A stretch of 64,000 bases of DNA, taken from Heterobasidion occidentale (Eukaryota; Basidiomycota; Agaricomycetes; Russulales; Bondarzewiaceae). The notes below the pieces were generated by a model, which ran no database searches, was not told where the DNA came from, and saw only the letters and a list, made by a program, of their open reading frames with translations. The position numbers and the translations under genes were made by a program. Positions 1-10,323 of this stretch are shown piece by piece. Each line of letters opens with the position of its first letter. Positions within the stretch are counted from its first letter, which is position 1. The stretch is from assembly GCA_039111635.1 (NCBI GenBank), contig JBCAQO010000008.1, positions 868,001 to 932,000 on the forward strand. Reading direction: 5' to 3'.

Positions 1-413
1 GACGACTCATCCGAAATTCAAGCTGGCACCTAGACGCTATGGCCCTTTTTCAGTGACTGAAAGAATCGGTCCTCTGGCTTATCGGTTGGAAATACCCGAA
101 ACATGGAAGATACACCCAGTGTTTTCATGCCTCCATACTCACGGAATATCACGAGACAGAGGCCCATGGAAGGAACTTCCCCAGACCTGCCCCAGAGATC
201 CTGAATGAAGAAGAACACTACGAAGTGGAGGCCGTTCTAGATTCAAGACGCCAGGGACGAGGGACCAAGTACCTTGTCAAGTGGTCGGATACTCCGAGGC
301 CGATAACACTTGGGAACCCTTTGCCCTCCCTCAAGGATACGGCCGACGAGGCGCTTCGTGAATTCCACGAAAGCTACCCAGACAAGCCCCGACCAGCGGC
401 GATTAGGCTTTAG
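1..413 (+). pseudogene. T1-a pol 3' end: integrase C-terminus and chromodomain, frameshifted
   Basis: This matches the last ~135 codons of integrase in T1-b and T1-c: the GPF/Y-like segment, the conserved stretch ending in HPVFHASIL, then a chromodomain with the LVKW core. An extra T near 124 and a lost G near 285, with a compensating base near 330, throw parts of it out of frame, so only 225-413 reads as an ORF and its middle is scrambled. The stop at 411-413 is shared with the other copies. The chromodomain would tether the integration complex to modified histones, as in fungal chromoviruses generally. Confidence 0.8.
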
Positions 414-418
414 AAAGA

Positions 419-427
419 TATAAAAAG
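419..427 (+). promoter_or_regulatory. TATA box upstream of the T1-a post-pol ORF
   Basis: TATAAAAAG starts 6 bp after the pol stop and 53 bp before the post-pol ATG at 472. The same nonamer at the same distance is kept in T1-b and T1-c. It looks like an internal promoter for the post-pol ORF rather than a chance match; transcription from it is not shown. Confidence 0.5.
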
Positions 428-471
428 GGAGACATCCCTCCCTCTTTCAAAGCAAGAATCCTCCCCAGTAC

Positions 472-1841
472 ATGTCCGACCACTCCTCCCTTGATTACTC
501 CCCTGGACGTGCCATGCTCATCGATGACGGGACTACCTCCTCCCCTTCAAGAAACCCCTCGCCAGACATCATTCTGGCCGTGGCCAACCCCGACACTGGA
601 CGCCCTAGCCGAAGCAGCCGCCCAACGACTCCAGAAGGAGTTCCTGTACAAATCAGTGTCCACCAACCGCGCTCACCGTCGAAGATCGAACGGGTTCCCG
701 AGCCTCACCACGGTTTGAGAGAGCTCATGACGAGCACGATGAAGGACGTCAAGCAGAAGGAAGGCATGCTCCGTCAACGCCTCCGCGACCGACGTCGGCG
801 TTGGCTCAAGGAGACGCAAGACAGGAAACGAGAGGCGGAAGAAGACCAGAAAACCCTTCGGACCTGGCATCGCCTACAACTGTTGAGGCAGGTGTACAAG
901 AACCAGCAACGGCTGGTACATCAGCTGCCAGGACCAGAGGGCCCCCTACCAGTAGTCGAGATCTGCACCCCGTAGCTGGAAGGACTAGGAGACGCCCTAC
1001 TCCAACGCACCACCATCTCCGCGGTAATTCAGATGGCCACAGCGCTGGCCTTACAAAGGCTCGCTAACTTCTTCGCAGGGCAACCAGGAAGCGAGAGCGA
1101 CGACATACCCCGACGCCTCGCTGACGCGAGCGACCAGGTCAGGCTTCTGGCCTATGCAGATGATCATAGGGCCGCCTCCTGGTACGCCCGAGGAAATAAT
1201 GGGGCTTACGCCCTACTCATTCATCCGGACGAATTCTCCTCCTTCGTCAATCTGGAGCTCCTACCCGCCCTCATCCCGCGCACCGACACAAGACACTCCT
1301 CCACGCCCATCCCGTTCGGATTGACCCATTCCGCGTCCAACCATGGAGCGAAGCTAGCAGAGCGATACCGGCTACAAGTAGTCGAGACGCATCCACCCAG
1401 ACCGAATATGTCTGGGCCACGGTCCAACGACAGGCACGAAGGGACCGAGAGGCCCTTCCTCCATATCGCAGGACAATCCACCGGCAGGACGCAGGAGGCA
1501 GCAATGATGAGCATCCTCCAAGGTACAGGAGGAATGAAGGACGAGGGAGCCAGAGAACAAGGGCAACCCCTCAACCCAGGCGAAGCAGTCCTAGAAGAGC
1601 TCGACCAAGAGATTCGCCGACTCCAAACCGTCCTCGAGATAATCGACCTGAAGGAGCGCATCCACACATTGGTAGAAGAACTCCAATCCGCCAGCGCCCG
1701 ACTCAGCGAACTACTTCCTGGACTCGAGCAGAACTAGACGCCTGGGACGAGGTCGAAGGCGACAATTACGACGACGTCGACCCCTATTATAGGCCGGATG
1801 AAGGATATGGGGACTACGGGGACATTGGCGGAGGATACTAA
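472..1841 (+). pseudogene. T1-a post-pol ORF, broken
   Basis: This is the same extra ORF that is intact in T1-b (458 codons). It begins MSDHSSLDYSPGRAM and should end in the acidic, Gly/Tyr-rich tail ...GYGDYGDIGGGY at 1841. A missing A near 665 shifts the frame, a deletion near 972 removes two bases, and another base is missing near 1303, so it is split into pieces of 167 and 234 codons. Function unknown; no envelope signature (no signal peptide or membrane segment) is seen. Confidence 0.75.
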
Positions 1842-3761
1842 ACCAGGGAGTTGAGGAACCCCTGGTTTTAACATGATGACGGAGAGGAAAGGACCCTCCG
1901 CATCACAGGCACCGGTTTCACGCACAGGACGCCGGAACGAACGTCCTGCATGACGTTAAACTGTGAAAGATAAGAAGGCAGGGGAAGTACCTGACCATTT
2001 CGCGTTGCAGCCCTCCGGTCTCAAGATGAAGGACAAGCATTCAACACTCTCGTTGTCAAGAGGTATTCTGACAAGCGAATTGGGCGTCCCGCTTGGATCC
2101 CCAGTTTTACAGGGCCCTTTCCGCATTAGGAGGCCCTTAGGATTCACAACAATAACCTTGTACTGGTACATGAATGATGCATGAATTTGGTGGGAAATCG
2201 TGTTGCATACCACACGTTGGGGAACGGTGGATCAACCTCGCTGTCAAGGTCTGACAGGTGTCTTGGACGTCCCACTTTGGATCTCCGGTTTTTACAGGGT
2301 CGTTTCCGCATTAGGGGACCCTATCAGCGATGCAGGAACTGATGGCCGCACTCCATTAGTACCCAAAACGGAGAAAATACATCCGCAACGATGTAAACTA
2401 CGAAAGGCTTGGTCCGCAATGACGATAAACTAGTTACCGTCCGGAACGACGCTAAAGCTACCAAGACCCTCGGAGCGTGGTTGCATTCTGGCAGACGGTG
2501 GAAGTGAGGGCCTCCACCGTTGCAGAACCCTGCCGACTAGGTCGAGGCGCTTCCATATTCCATACGCCCTACAGTAAAAGAATATGGGGTCGACACGGTT
2601 CAATTCCGTGCGAGGGGTTTGGGGACATGAAGCGGGTTGTCAATCTTTCGACGACAAAGACCACGACTACTCCATGGTGCGCCCATTCTACCCTTGAAGT
2701 CTGAAGCAAGGATTCCGCTTCAAGGGCCAGTCAAGAGGCAACTGGGATCGTGCCTCATGTTGCGATCATCCGCAATGATGTAAAACTACATATGTCCGCA
2801 ACGACGATAAACTACGGACGCCCTCCATGGCGTTAAACTGGGACTACCCTTTCATTACAGGGTCATGAGCAGTGTCCAAACATGAGATATGTTTTGGCAT
2901 TGCTACGTCCGCAAAGACGTAAAACTACGGACGTCCGGCACGACGTTAAACTACCAGGACATACCTTACGCTGACCCCGCATAATTACCGTCAAGGTGGA
3001 TACCATGGTCTATTCAAGAGACCATGGGGTTCAAAGTCTATTCCTCAAAGTCCTTACCTCGTGTCCAATACCCTTAGTGAAAAACAAACTCTGGACGAAC
3101 ACTCAGTCTCTAACCTGACAAGGCCACCGAATGGGCTGACAGAGTTAGGGATCTTCAAAGGGTCTTGCCGGACTCAAAACAAGTCAAGAAATGTCGTATT
3201 CTTGATAGGTTGGTGGGCCTAAGCCTTAGTAAAGCGATCAACCCACACACCTGGAGTCCCCCTCGATACCGGAGATCAAGGAGATGAAGATCTATCCTGG
3301 AAACACTGAGACATGGCCTTCGGCACTTTAGAAGAAGAACGACACACACCCATCCACAGACGAGTTTCTATTTCATCCTATAATCATTCGCACAACACCT
3401 TTCTGCAATCATCGCCAGATGACACTGGCTCATCAAACCTACCAGGGAGTCCTGTCGAGTAGCTGCCTATTGACTCTAGGAGTGTACTCACACAAAACGT
3501 GCGGTGAAGGAAGAACACCGGGAGAAGGGACAGGGTATTGTGGCTATGCCCCGAACTTCAAATCAAACAGCTCAACGGAGAAGGAAAACTCCTAGGCGTT
3601 GTAAACGACGTAGGTCGGTCCTCGCCCCAGAAAACGAAGCGATTGGGAAGACGCATCCAATCTATTTGACGACCAGCAAGCAATTGTATGTGGAATGACG
3701 ATGAAGCTAGTTACAGCTCAAGCGAGTAGTCCCCTCAGGAGTTGGGACTAGAAAGGGGTAA
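1842..3761 (+). other. T1-a 3' non-coding region
   Basis: No coding ORF is supported here. The stretch carries scattered copies of a degenerate motif close to TCCGCAAYGAYNNTAAACTA, a hairpin CACGG-TTCAATT-CCGTG at 2594-2610, and ends in a purine-rich tract (AGAAAGGGGTAA) just before the LTR, suited to plus-strand priming. It is shorter than the homologous T1-c region because the segment corresponding to about 26190-26810 is missing. Confidence 0.7.
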
Positions 3762-4353
3762 TGTTATGACTTGACCCGATCGGGGCCCTTCGCGGCCGGT
3801 CTAAAACCGATGGATCAAGCAACACATGCTAGGCGGCTCCACTACGGAGTGTACACCAAGGTATTCGGCATGTCCTTAGGAGCCGACAAGACCGATGGTT
3901 CTTCAAGACATCGGTAAAGGCTATATTGGAGGGACACGAGGCTCACGAAGTTCACACACAGTAATAAGAGAGGCATTCACATGCCATGGGCTAAGGGCTT
4001 ACAGGAAAGCACCTCGTCGCACCATGATGGATCAGTGCGACTGGAGAAGTACAAGAGTAGGTGCCGGATGAGAAAGACGGCGACCACGGCTCTCCTAGAT
4101 GGAAACTAGGAGAAGCACACGGACTCTTACCCTATACCCCATACAGTACATAAGGCCCATAGAATAGGCTGAGGATCTTCAGTCTATTCTCTTCGTTTCT
4201 ACACAGTCTCCATACTGTGTAACTTAGAGCCAATCATTATTCCCTCCTGTATCAACGTCTGATACAGTCGAGACTCCGTCCACCACTCAGTCCATTGTGC
4301 GACCTAGGGAAGAACCTGTTACCCTTGGGTTACTGAACGAGCAGTTCGTAACA
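3762..4353 (+). repeat. T1-a 3' LTR
   Basis: 592 bp, TGTTATGAC...TTCGTAACA, with matching inverted ends TGTTA/TAACA. It is homologous over its length to the T1-b and T1-c LTRs. It contains a TATA-like AT-rich tract and the conserved segment AGTCTATTCT that pairs with the element's primer site. It is followed directly by T1-b internal sequence in reverse orientation. Confidence 0.9.
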
Positions 4354-4970
4354 TTAGCGTCGTTCCGGACGGTAACTAGTTTATCGTCATTGCGGACCAA
4401 GCCTTTCGTAGTTTTACATCGTTGCGGATGTATTTTCTCCGTTTTGGGTACTAATGGAGTGCGGCCATCAGTTCCTGCATCGCTGATAGGGTCCCCTAAT
4501 GCGGAAACGACCCTGTAAAACCGGAGATCCAAAGTGGGACGTCCAAGACACCTGTCAGACCTTGACAGCGAGGTTGATCCACCGTTCCCCAACGGTGGGT
4601 ATGCAACACGATTTCCCACCAATATTCATGCATCATTCATGTACCAGTACCAAGGTTATTGTTGTGAATCCTAAGGGCCTCCTAATGCGGAAAGGGCCCT
4701 GTAAAACTGGGGATCCAAGCGGGACGCCCAATTCGCTTGTCAGAATACCTCTTGACAACGAGAGTGTTGAATGCTTGTCCTTCATCTTGAGACCGGAGGG
4801 CTGCAACGCGAAATGGTCAGGTACTTCCCCTGCCTTCTTATCTTTTCACAGTTTAACGTCATGCAGGACGTTCGTTCCGGCGTCCTGTGCGTGAAACCGG
4901 TGCCTGTGATGCGGAGGGTCCTTTCCTCTCCGTCATCATGTTAAAACCAGGGGTTCCTCAACTCCCTGGT

Positions 4971-6347
4971 TTAGTATCCTCCGCCAATGTCCCCGTAGTC
5001 CCCATATCCTTCATCCGGCCTATAATAGGGGTCGACGTCGTCGTAATTGTCGCCTTCGACCTCGTCCCAGGCGTCTAGTTCTGCTCGAGTCCAGGAAGTA
5101 GTTCGCTGAGTCGGGCGCTGGCGGATTGGAGTTCTTCTACCAATGTGTGGATGCGCTCCTTCAGGTCGATTATCTCGAGGACGGTTTGGAGTCGGCGAAT
5201 CTCTTGGTCGAGCTCTTCTAGGACTGCTTCGCCTGGGTTGAGGGGTTGCCCTTGTTCTCTGGCTCCCTCGTCCTTCATTCCTCCTGTACCTTGGAGGATG
5301 CTCCTCATTGCTGCCTCCTGCGTCCTGCCCGGTGGATTGTCCTGCCGATATGGGAGGAAGGGCCTCTCGGTCCCTTCGTGCCTGTCGTTGGACCGTGGCC
5401 CAGACATATTCGGTCTGGGTGGATGCGTCTCGACTACTTGTAGCCGGTATCGCTCTGCTAGCTTCGCTCCATGGTTGGACGCGGAATGGGTCAATCCGAA
5501 CGGGATGGGCGTGGGAGGAGTGTCTTGTGTCGGTGCGCGGGATGAGGGCGGGTAGGAGCTCCAGATTGACGAAGGAGGAGAATTCGTCCGGATGAATGAG
5601 TAGGGCGTAAGCCCCATTATTTCCTCGGGCGTACCAGGAGGCGGCCCTATGATCATCTGCATAGGCCAGAAGCCTGACCTGGTCGCTCGCGTCAGCGAGG
5701 CGTCGGGGTATGTCGTCGCTCTCGCTTCCTGGTTGCCCTGCGAAGAAGTTAGCGAGCCTTTGTAAGGCCAGCGCTGTGGCCATCTGAATTACCGCGGAGA
5801 TGGTGGTGCGTTGGAGTAGGGCGTCTCCTAGTCCTTCCAGCTCTCCGGGGTGCAGATCTCGACTACTGGTAGGGGGCCCTCTGGTCCTGGCAGCTGATGT
5901 ACCAGCCGTTGCTGGTTCTTGTACACCTGCCTCAACAGTTGTAGGCGATGCCAGGTCCGAAGGGTTTTCTGGTCTTCTTCCGCCTCTCGTTTCCTGTCTT
6001 GCGTCTCCTTGAGCCAACGCCGACGTCGGTCGCGGAGGCGTTGACGGAGCATGCCTTCCTTCTGCTTGACGTCCTTCATCGTGCTCGTCATGAGCTCTCT
6101 CAAACCGTGGTGAGGCTCGGGAACCCGTTCGATCTTCGACGGTGAGCGCGGTTTGGTGGACACTGATTTGTACAGGAACTCCTTCTGGAGTCGTTGGGCG
6201 GCTGCTTCGGCTAGGGCGTCCAGTGTCGGGGTTGGCCACGGCCAGAATGATGTCTGGCGAGGGGTTTCTTGAAGGGGAGGAGGTAGTCCCGTCATCGATG
6301 AGCATGGCACGTCCAGGGGAGTAATCAAGGGAGGAGTGGTCGGACAT
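4971..6347 (-). CDS. T1-b post-pol ORF, intact, function unknown
   Basis: 458 codons, the longest version of this ORF in the window, starting MSDHSSLDYSPGRAM 57 bp after the pol stop. It is rich in Pro, Ser, Arg and Gly at both ends. The middle (about residues 165-265) is more ordered, with TISAVIQMATALALQRLAN and a WYARGNNGAYALLIHPDEF block; the tail is acidic with repeated Gly-Tyr. No similarity to Env, RNase H, protease or gag is evident. In the first and last thirds, a second frame is also open and encodes basic helical and leucine-heptad segments. Comparison with T1-c suggests that the second frame is the constrained one in the first third, while this frame is constrained in the middle, so the true product may combine frames. 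Confidence 0.6.
   Translation of the reverse strand: MSDHSSLDYSPGRAMLIDDGTTSSPSRNPSPDIILAVANPDTGRPSRSSRPTTPEGVPVQISVHQTALTVEDRTGSRASPRFERAHDEHDEGRQAEGRHAPSTPPRPTSALAQGDARQETRGGRRPENPSDLASPTTVEAGVQEPATAGTSAARTRGPPTSSRDLHPGELEGLGDALLQRTTISAVIQMATALALQRLANFFAGQPGSESDDIPRRLADASDQVRLLAYADDHRAASWYARGNNGAYALLIHPDEFSSFVNLELLPALIPRTDTRHSSHAHPVRIDPFRVQPWSEASRAIPATSSRDASTQTEYVWATVQRQARRDREALPPISAGQSTGQDAGGSNEEHPPRYRRNEGRGSQRTRATPQPRRSSPRRARPRDSPTPNRPRDNRPEGAHPHIGRRTPIRQRPTQRTTSWTRAELDAWDEVEGDNYDDVDPYYRPDEGYGDYGDIGGGY
5075..5662 (-). CDS. Alternative-frame ORF with leucine-rich coiled coil, inside the post-pol ORF
   Basis: 195 codons in the frame shifted +1 from the 458-codon ORF. The C-terminal ~50 residues have regular leucine/isoleucine heptads (IRRLQTVLEI, then LKERIHTLVEELQ and LSELLPGL) typical of a parallel coiled coil. 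In T1-c the same segment is kept with only conservative changes until a C-to-T change makes a stop. There is no obvious independent start, so if translated it would need frameshifting, splicing or internal initiation. It could be an accidental open frame. Confidence 0.3.
   Translation of the reverse strand: MQMIIGPPPGTPEEIMGLTPYSFIRTNSPPSSIWSSYPPSSRAPTQDTPPTPIPFGLTHSASNHGAKLAERYRLQVVETHPPRPNMSGPRSNDRHEGTERPFLPYRQDNPPGRTQEAAMRSILQGTGGMKDEGAREQGQPLNPGEAVLEELDQEIRRLQTVLEIIDLKERIHTLVEELQSASARLSELLPGLEQN
5828..6295 (-). CDS. Alternative-frame ORF, basic helical, overlapping the post-pol ORF start
   Basis: About 155 codons from an ATG 52 bp inside the main post-pol ORF, in the +1 frame. After a Pro-rich start come a helical segment (LDALAEAAAQRLQKEF) and a long Lys/Arg/Glu-rich helix ending near NQQRLVHQL. 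Compared with T1-c, the changes in this frame are largely synonymous or conservative (for example Lys/Arg, Gln/Glu), while in the overlapping frame most are replacements. That favours this as the coding frame for the first third of the region. Confidence 0.4.
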   Translation of the reverse strand: MTGLPPPLQETPRQTSFWPWPTPTLDALAEAAAQRLQKEFLYKSVSTKPRSPSKIERVPEPHHGLRELMTSTMKDVKQKEGMLRQRLRDRRRRWLKETQDRKREAEEDQKTLRTWHRLQLLRQVYKNQQRLVHQLPGPEGPLPVVEICTPESWKD

Positions 6348-6390
6348 GTACTGGGGAGGATTCTTGCTTTGAAAGAGGAGGGATGTCTCC

Positions 6391-6399
6391 CTTTTTATA
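6391..6399 (-). promoter_or_regulatory. TATA box upstream of the T1-b post-pol ORF
   Basis: TATAAAAAG on the minus strand between the pol stop (6405) and the post-pol ATG (6347), same spacing as in T1-a and T1-c. Candidate internal promoter. Confidence 0.5.
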
Positions 6400-6404
6400 T
6401 CTTT

Positions 6405-7787
6405 CTAAAGCCTAATCGCCGCTGGTCGGGGCTTGTCTGGGTAGCTTTCGTGGAATTCACGAAGCGCCTCGTCGGCCGTATCCTTGAGGAGGGCAAAGGG
6501 TTCCCAAGTGTTATCGGCCTCGGAGTATCCGACCCACTTGACAAGGTACTTGGTCCCTCGTCCCTGGCGTCTTGAATCTAGAACGGCCTCCACTTCGTAG
6601 TGTTCTTCTTCATTCAGGATCTCTGGGGCAGGTCTGGGGAAGTTCCTTCCATGGGCCTCTGTCTCGTGATATTCCGTGAGTATGGAGGCATGAAACACTG
6701 GGTGTATCTTCCATGTTTCGGGTATTTCCAACCGATAAGCCAGAGGACCGATTCTTTCAGTCACTGAAAAAGGGCCATAGCGTCTAGGTGCCAGCTTGAA
6801 TTTCGGATGAGTCGTCCGAATATGGGTTCCTTCTAACCAAACTTGGGTTCCTACTTCCCACTGCGGAAGTTTCCTGTGTAGGTCCCGGTCCTTGGCGTGC
6901 TGCGCTGCTATTTGTAGACTTGCGGCCACATCCTCTTGGACTTCTTTGATTAGCCACAAACGTTCAGTTACTGCGGGCACCTTGGTCTCCAGAGCTGAGT
7001 CGACCGAATATGGTGGGTTGAACCCGTAAAGGACTTCAAATGGCGACTTCCCAGTGGCGGAGTGTCTTCGGGTATTGTGGGAGAATTCTGCGAAGGGGAT
7101 CAAGTCTACCCAGTTATCTTGATGGTAATTGCAGAAAACTCGCAGGAATTGCTCGATCTCTTGGTTTACCCGTTCTGTTTCTCCGTCCGTTTGGGGGTGG
7201 TAAGCCGTGCTGAGGGCAGGGGTAATTCCCATTCCTTTCCATAGTTCCCTTGTGAACTTTGCCGCAAATTGAGGACCTCTGTCGGACACCACTTTGGTTG
7301 GTAAACCATATCGTTTGAACACATTGTCCTGGAAGAGCGTCGTGGTTTCTTCGGCCGTGATTGTCTTCTTGCACGGGGTTATGACTATTCCTTTTGACAG
7401 ACCCTGATCGACTACCACGTTGATCGAGTCGTAGCCTCTGCTTTCCGGGAGGTCTGTCACGAAGTCGGTGGAGATAAAGCGCCAAGGGACGTTTGTGGTT
7501 TCCAGCGGTTGGATCGGTGGATGGGTCCTATGGGGAAGGTTCTTGGTAGATTGGCAAACTGCACATCCATCCACATACGCGTGTACGAATTTGGTCATGC
7601 TTGACCACCAATAATGGCGTTGGACCAATTCTAAGGTCTTTGCTCGGCCCGGGTGTCCTGTAGCCATAGTGTCGTGGTGCGTTTTGACAATCATTCGTCG
7701 AAGGAGGTCGTCCTTTGGGACGCATATGTAACCGTCGCGTCTTGTGATGCCCTCTTCATGTGTCCATTTTCCTAGGTCGCCCTTCAT
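6405..7787 (-). CDS. T1-b integrase with C-terminal chromodomain
   Basis: 460 codons open from the end of RNase H to the pol stop. In order: an HHCC zinc-binding domain (HH near the start, then CAVCQ), the catalytic core with Asp in STDFVTDLP, Asp in VSDRGPQFA and Glu in DGETERVNQE (D,D35E), the GPF/Y-type C-terminal domain, and a chromodomain (YEVEAVLDSRRQ...YLVKWVGYSEADNTWEPF). It joins LTR cDNA to target DNA; the chromodomain marks the chromovirus lineage. It is normally the C-terminal part of a single Pol polyprotein; here it is cut off from RT by a frameshift near 7790. Confidence 0.85.
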   Translation of the reverse strand: MKGDLGKWTHEEGITRRDGYICVPKDDLLRRMIVKTHHDTMATGHPGRAKTLELVQRHYWWSSMTKFVHAYVDGCAVCQSTKNLPHRTHPPIQPLETTNVPWRFISTDFVTDLPESRGYDSINVVVDQGLSKGIVITPCKKTITAEETTTLFQDNVFKRYGLPTKVVSDRGPQFAAKFTRELWKGMGITPALSTAYHPQTDGETERVNQEIEQFLRVFCNYHQDNWVDLIPFAEFSHNTRRHSATGKSPFEVLYGFNPPYSVDSALETKVPAVTERLWLIKEVQEDVAASLQIAAQHAKDRDLHRKLPQWEVGTQVWLEGTHIRTTHPKFKLAPRRYGPFSVTERIGPLAYRLEIPETWKIHPVFHASILTEYHETEAHGRNFPRPAPEILNEEEHYEVEAVLDSRRQGRGTKYLVKWVGYSEADNTWEPFALLKDTADEALREFHESYPDKPRPAAIRL

Positions 7788-9920
7788 TGCGTTTGGACCT
7801 TTTTCCAGCAGTTTCTTGAGGGCGACATCACCAGCAAATCGTGTTCCGAGCGCGAGTGTCGAATAAGGGAGAGGATGTCCGAGGATACGAGTTCTGTTGC
7901 TTTGACGTGTATGCCTTCGCTTGGCTCTACTAGAGTTTCGCTGGACTCGGTGAAAAATCTGGACGGGAGTAGAGTCTGTGCCTTGTTATCAGATTCCACC
8001 CCCTCACTAAGGTCTGGACGCCTGGACAGAGCGTCGGCATGATTAGTAGTTCCAGCCTTGTAACTGAGCTGGAAGTCAAATCGGGACAAAAACAGACTCC
8101 AGCGTGCTTGTCGCCTTGATAGGTCGCGCGCCGTCTTAAAGTGTTCTAGGTTTTTATGGTCCGTCCAGACTTCAAAGGGATGTCGAGCGCCTTCGAGGTA
8201 GTGTTTCCAGTGTTCCAGTGCTTTGATGATGGCGAGGAGTTCGCGATCATGCACGTTGTAATTTCGTTCGGCCGGTGAGAACGATCCTGAGAGGTATGCA
8301 ACAGGGTGCCAGTCGTTATCAGGTCCTTCCTGTAAGAGGACTGCACCATATGCTGCGAGGGAAGCGTCGGTAACAAGCCGGTAAGGGCGCATCGGGTCAG
8401 GGTACAACAGGACGGGTCGGCTGGTGAAGGTTTCCTTCAGTCGATCAAACGCCTGTTGGCACTCCGTGGTCCAGTCCCATTTCACATCCTTCTTCGTGAG
8501 GTCATGTAGGGGCCGAGCGATCAAAGAGAACTTATAATGAATCGTCGGTAGAAGTTCCCTAGGCCTAAAAGAGCGGATGTCGCGAACTGTGCGTGGGATG
8601 GGCCATTCCTGGATAGCTTCAATCTTTGAGTCTTCCATAGCGACGTGGTCTTTTGAGATCGTGTACCCAAGGTAATTCAGCTTCTCCTTGTGGAACTCGC
8701 ACTTCTCTGGTTTGAGGTAAAGATCATTGTCGCGCAGGATTTGGAGGACTCGCCGAAGAATCACAATGTGTTCCGCTGTGGTCTTCGTGAAGATGAGGAT
8801 GTCGTCCATATATACCGCTATCTTCCGGGCCAGGATGAGCTCTTGAAGATCATGTTCATCATGGCTTGGAAGGTTCCCGGGGAATTACAGAGCCCAAAGA
8901 ACATCACTGTAGGTTCGAAAAGTCCAAGGGTGTGACGAAGGCCGCCTTGGACTCGTCTCCTTTCTTGATGCGCACGTTGTTATATCCCCACCGAACATCG
9001 AGCTTTGAGAACACCGTTGCGCCTTTAATGATATCCAATAGTTCTTGGATTAATGGCAGGGGGGTGACGTCTCGAATAGTGTGTTCGTTAAGGTGACGAT
9101 AGTCTTGTACCGGACGGAGCTTCCCATCTTTCTTACTTACGAAAAAGAAAGAGGCCGCGCTATGTGCTGTTGACCGACGTATTGTTCCTCTGGAAAGGTG
9201 CTCTTTGATGAACTTCCCTAACTCGTCATGCTTTTCCGGGCTCAGGGGAATATCCGCGGGCCTGGGTACAAAAGACGGTTTGAGGTTTATCGCGTGGTCC
9301 CATATTGTATGTTGGGGGAGCCTCTGCGATCGTCGTTCGCTGAAGATGTCAAGGTAAGAATGATATTCTGTCGGCACCCGATTTTTTAAGTCGGTGGTGT
9401 CGATTTCTTCCTCCAGGTCTTCGTCAAAGCTTGCGAACCCCGAGGGTTCTGGAGCTACCTTCCTAATGACGGGTTCTCCTGCGCTATCCATTGCGGAGGA
9501 GTCAAACGGTGTTTGCGCTTCTTCAGCGACTTTCCCTGAAGCTTCGCCCTGGGCTGCTTTTTGCTGAGCTTGCTGGCGTCCCTTCCTTTCGGTTATTTGC
9601 TCTTCGAGCCATTCCCGAGCTTTGCGTTGTCGGGATTTGTGCTCGAGTAGCTCCATGAACCGAGCTTTCCACTCCTTTGCGGGTACTTGGCTCCATTGTT
9701 CTTTAGTCCAAGTCCACGAAGGTCCTACCGGTTCTGAGACAAGATGCGGTTTGGTCCGCTGGGGAATCTTGTCACCGCGTAGTTTCGCTAGCCATGCCTT
9801 CCTGGTAGGCTCTTCCCTTGCCTTGGTAAACCCATATGGTTGTTGGCAATCTCTGGGGCAACGATCAAAGTGTACTTCACGGCGCCTCCACCCGATGGAG
9901 GGTCGTGGTATTTCAACCAA
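7784..9920 (-). pseudogene. T1-b reverse transcriptase and RNase H, frameshifted
   Basis: Two pieces cover this region: 9920-8904 (protease linker, RT fingers and palm through the first catalytic Asp in [11 protein letters not shown]) and 8809-7784 (starting at the MDDILIF box, thumb, connection and RNase H). They are in different frames. A second local shift near 8560 scrambles the conserved FLGLGNFYRRF block. RNase H keeps its first catalytic Asp (LVTDASLAAYG), the Glu in ELLAIIKALEHW and the Asp in VWTDHKNLEHF. As it stands no full-length RT can be made. Confidence 0.85.
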
Positions 9921-10279
9921 TCCGTTCCTAGGAGCATGTCGTCTTTTCCTAGATTGGTGATGAACATCTGGATGCGTTCAGTGTGAGTTCTCCCTCGTCT
10001 ATCCTTGACGGTGAGATTCGCGTCTAGGCCTCGTCGAATGAGGCCTGCTTTGTTGATGGTGTCATCGACGTTGCGAACGCGGATGGGGCGGTTTAAAGGA
10101 TAGGTGGGGAGATTGTGCTTCCGTACCCACTCTTCATTTACCAGAATCCCTTCGCATGCTGAGTCGATGGCGGCTCTGGCTCCAGCGCTTCTTCCTCGAG
10201 TTGTTAATCGCACGTCAAGTCGAATGGGGTAATAATGTGACTGTTCATTGCTCCAATTCGAATGTATGACGGGAATCAT
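9788..10279 (-). CDS. T1-b aspartic protease domain
   Basis: 163 codons. A retropepsin-like fold is recognised from the hydrophobic strand before the active site, AIDSACEGILVNEEWV, and the later MLLGTDWLKYH block that precedes the flap/dimer region in Ty3 proteases. The active site reads Asp-Ser-Ala instead of the usual Asp-Ser/Thr-Gly, and T1-c has the same. It would process Gag and Pol. The C-terminal end overlaps the start of the RT piece in another frame, an indel relative to T1-c. Confidence 0.7.
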   Translation of the reverse strand: MIPVIHSNWSNEQSHYYPIRLDVRLTTRGRSAGARAAIDSACEGILVNEEWVRKHNLPTYPLNRPIRVRNVDDTINKAGLIRRGLDANLTVKDRRGRTHTERIQMFITNLGKDDMLLGTDWLKYHDPPSGGGAVKYTLIVAPEIANNHMGLPRQGKSLPGRHG

Positions 10280-10323
10280 ACTCGTTTTCCTCGACCCTCT
10301 CTCTTCGGCTGGTGAAGGAGAGG

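Larger units (their letters stand above)
1..4353 (+). mobile_element. T1-a: 3' part of a Ty3/gypsy chromovirus, inserted into T1-b
   Basis: Only the 3' portion is in the window: the end of pol with a chromodomain, a broken post-pol ORF, about 1.9 kb of non-coding DNA and a 3' LTR ending in TAACA. At 4354 the sequence changes abruptly to the reverse complement of the same family's 3' non-coding region. The simplest reading is that T1-a inserted in opposite orientation into T1-b; the expected target duplication on this side is TTAGC at 4354-4358, and its partner would lie outside the window. Compared with T1-b and T1-c, this copy carries several single-base indels in coding parts, so it is dead or the assembly has indel errors. 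Confidence 0.85.

Noticed and set aside
4971..6347. Post-pol ORF as a retroviral-type envelope gene
   Set aside because: It sits where env would be, but there is no signal peptide, transmembrane segment, furin site or cysteine pattern, so only an unknown accessory ORF is claimed.
1..6810. Palindromic rearrangement or assembly hairpin as the cause of the inverted repeat
   Set aside because: The junction falls exactly at an LTR end, and the partner sequence differs by many substitutions and indels, which fits insertion of one family member into another better than a copied arm.
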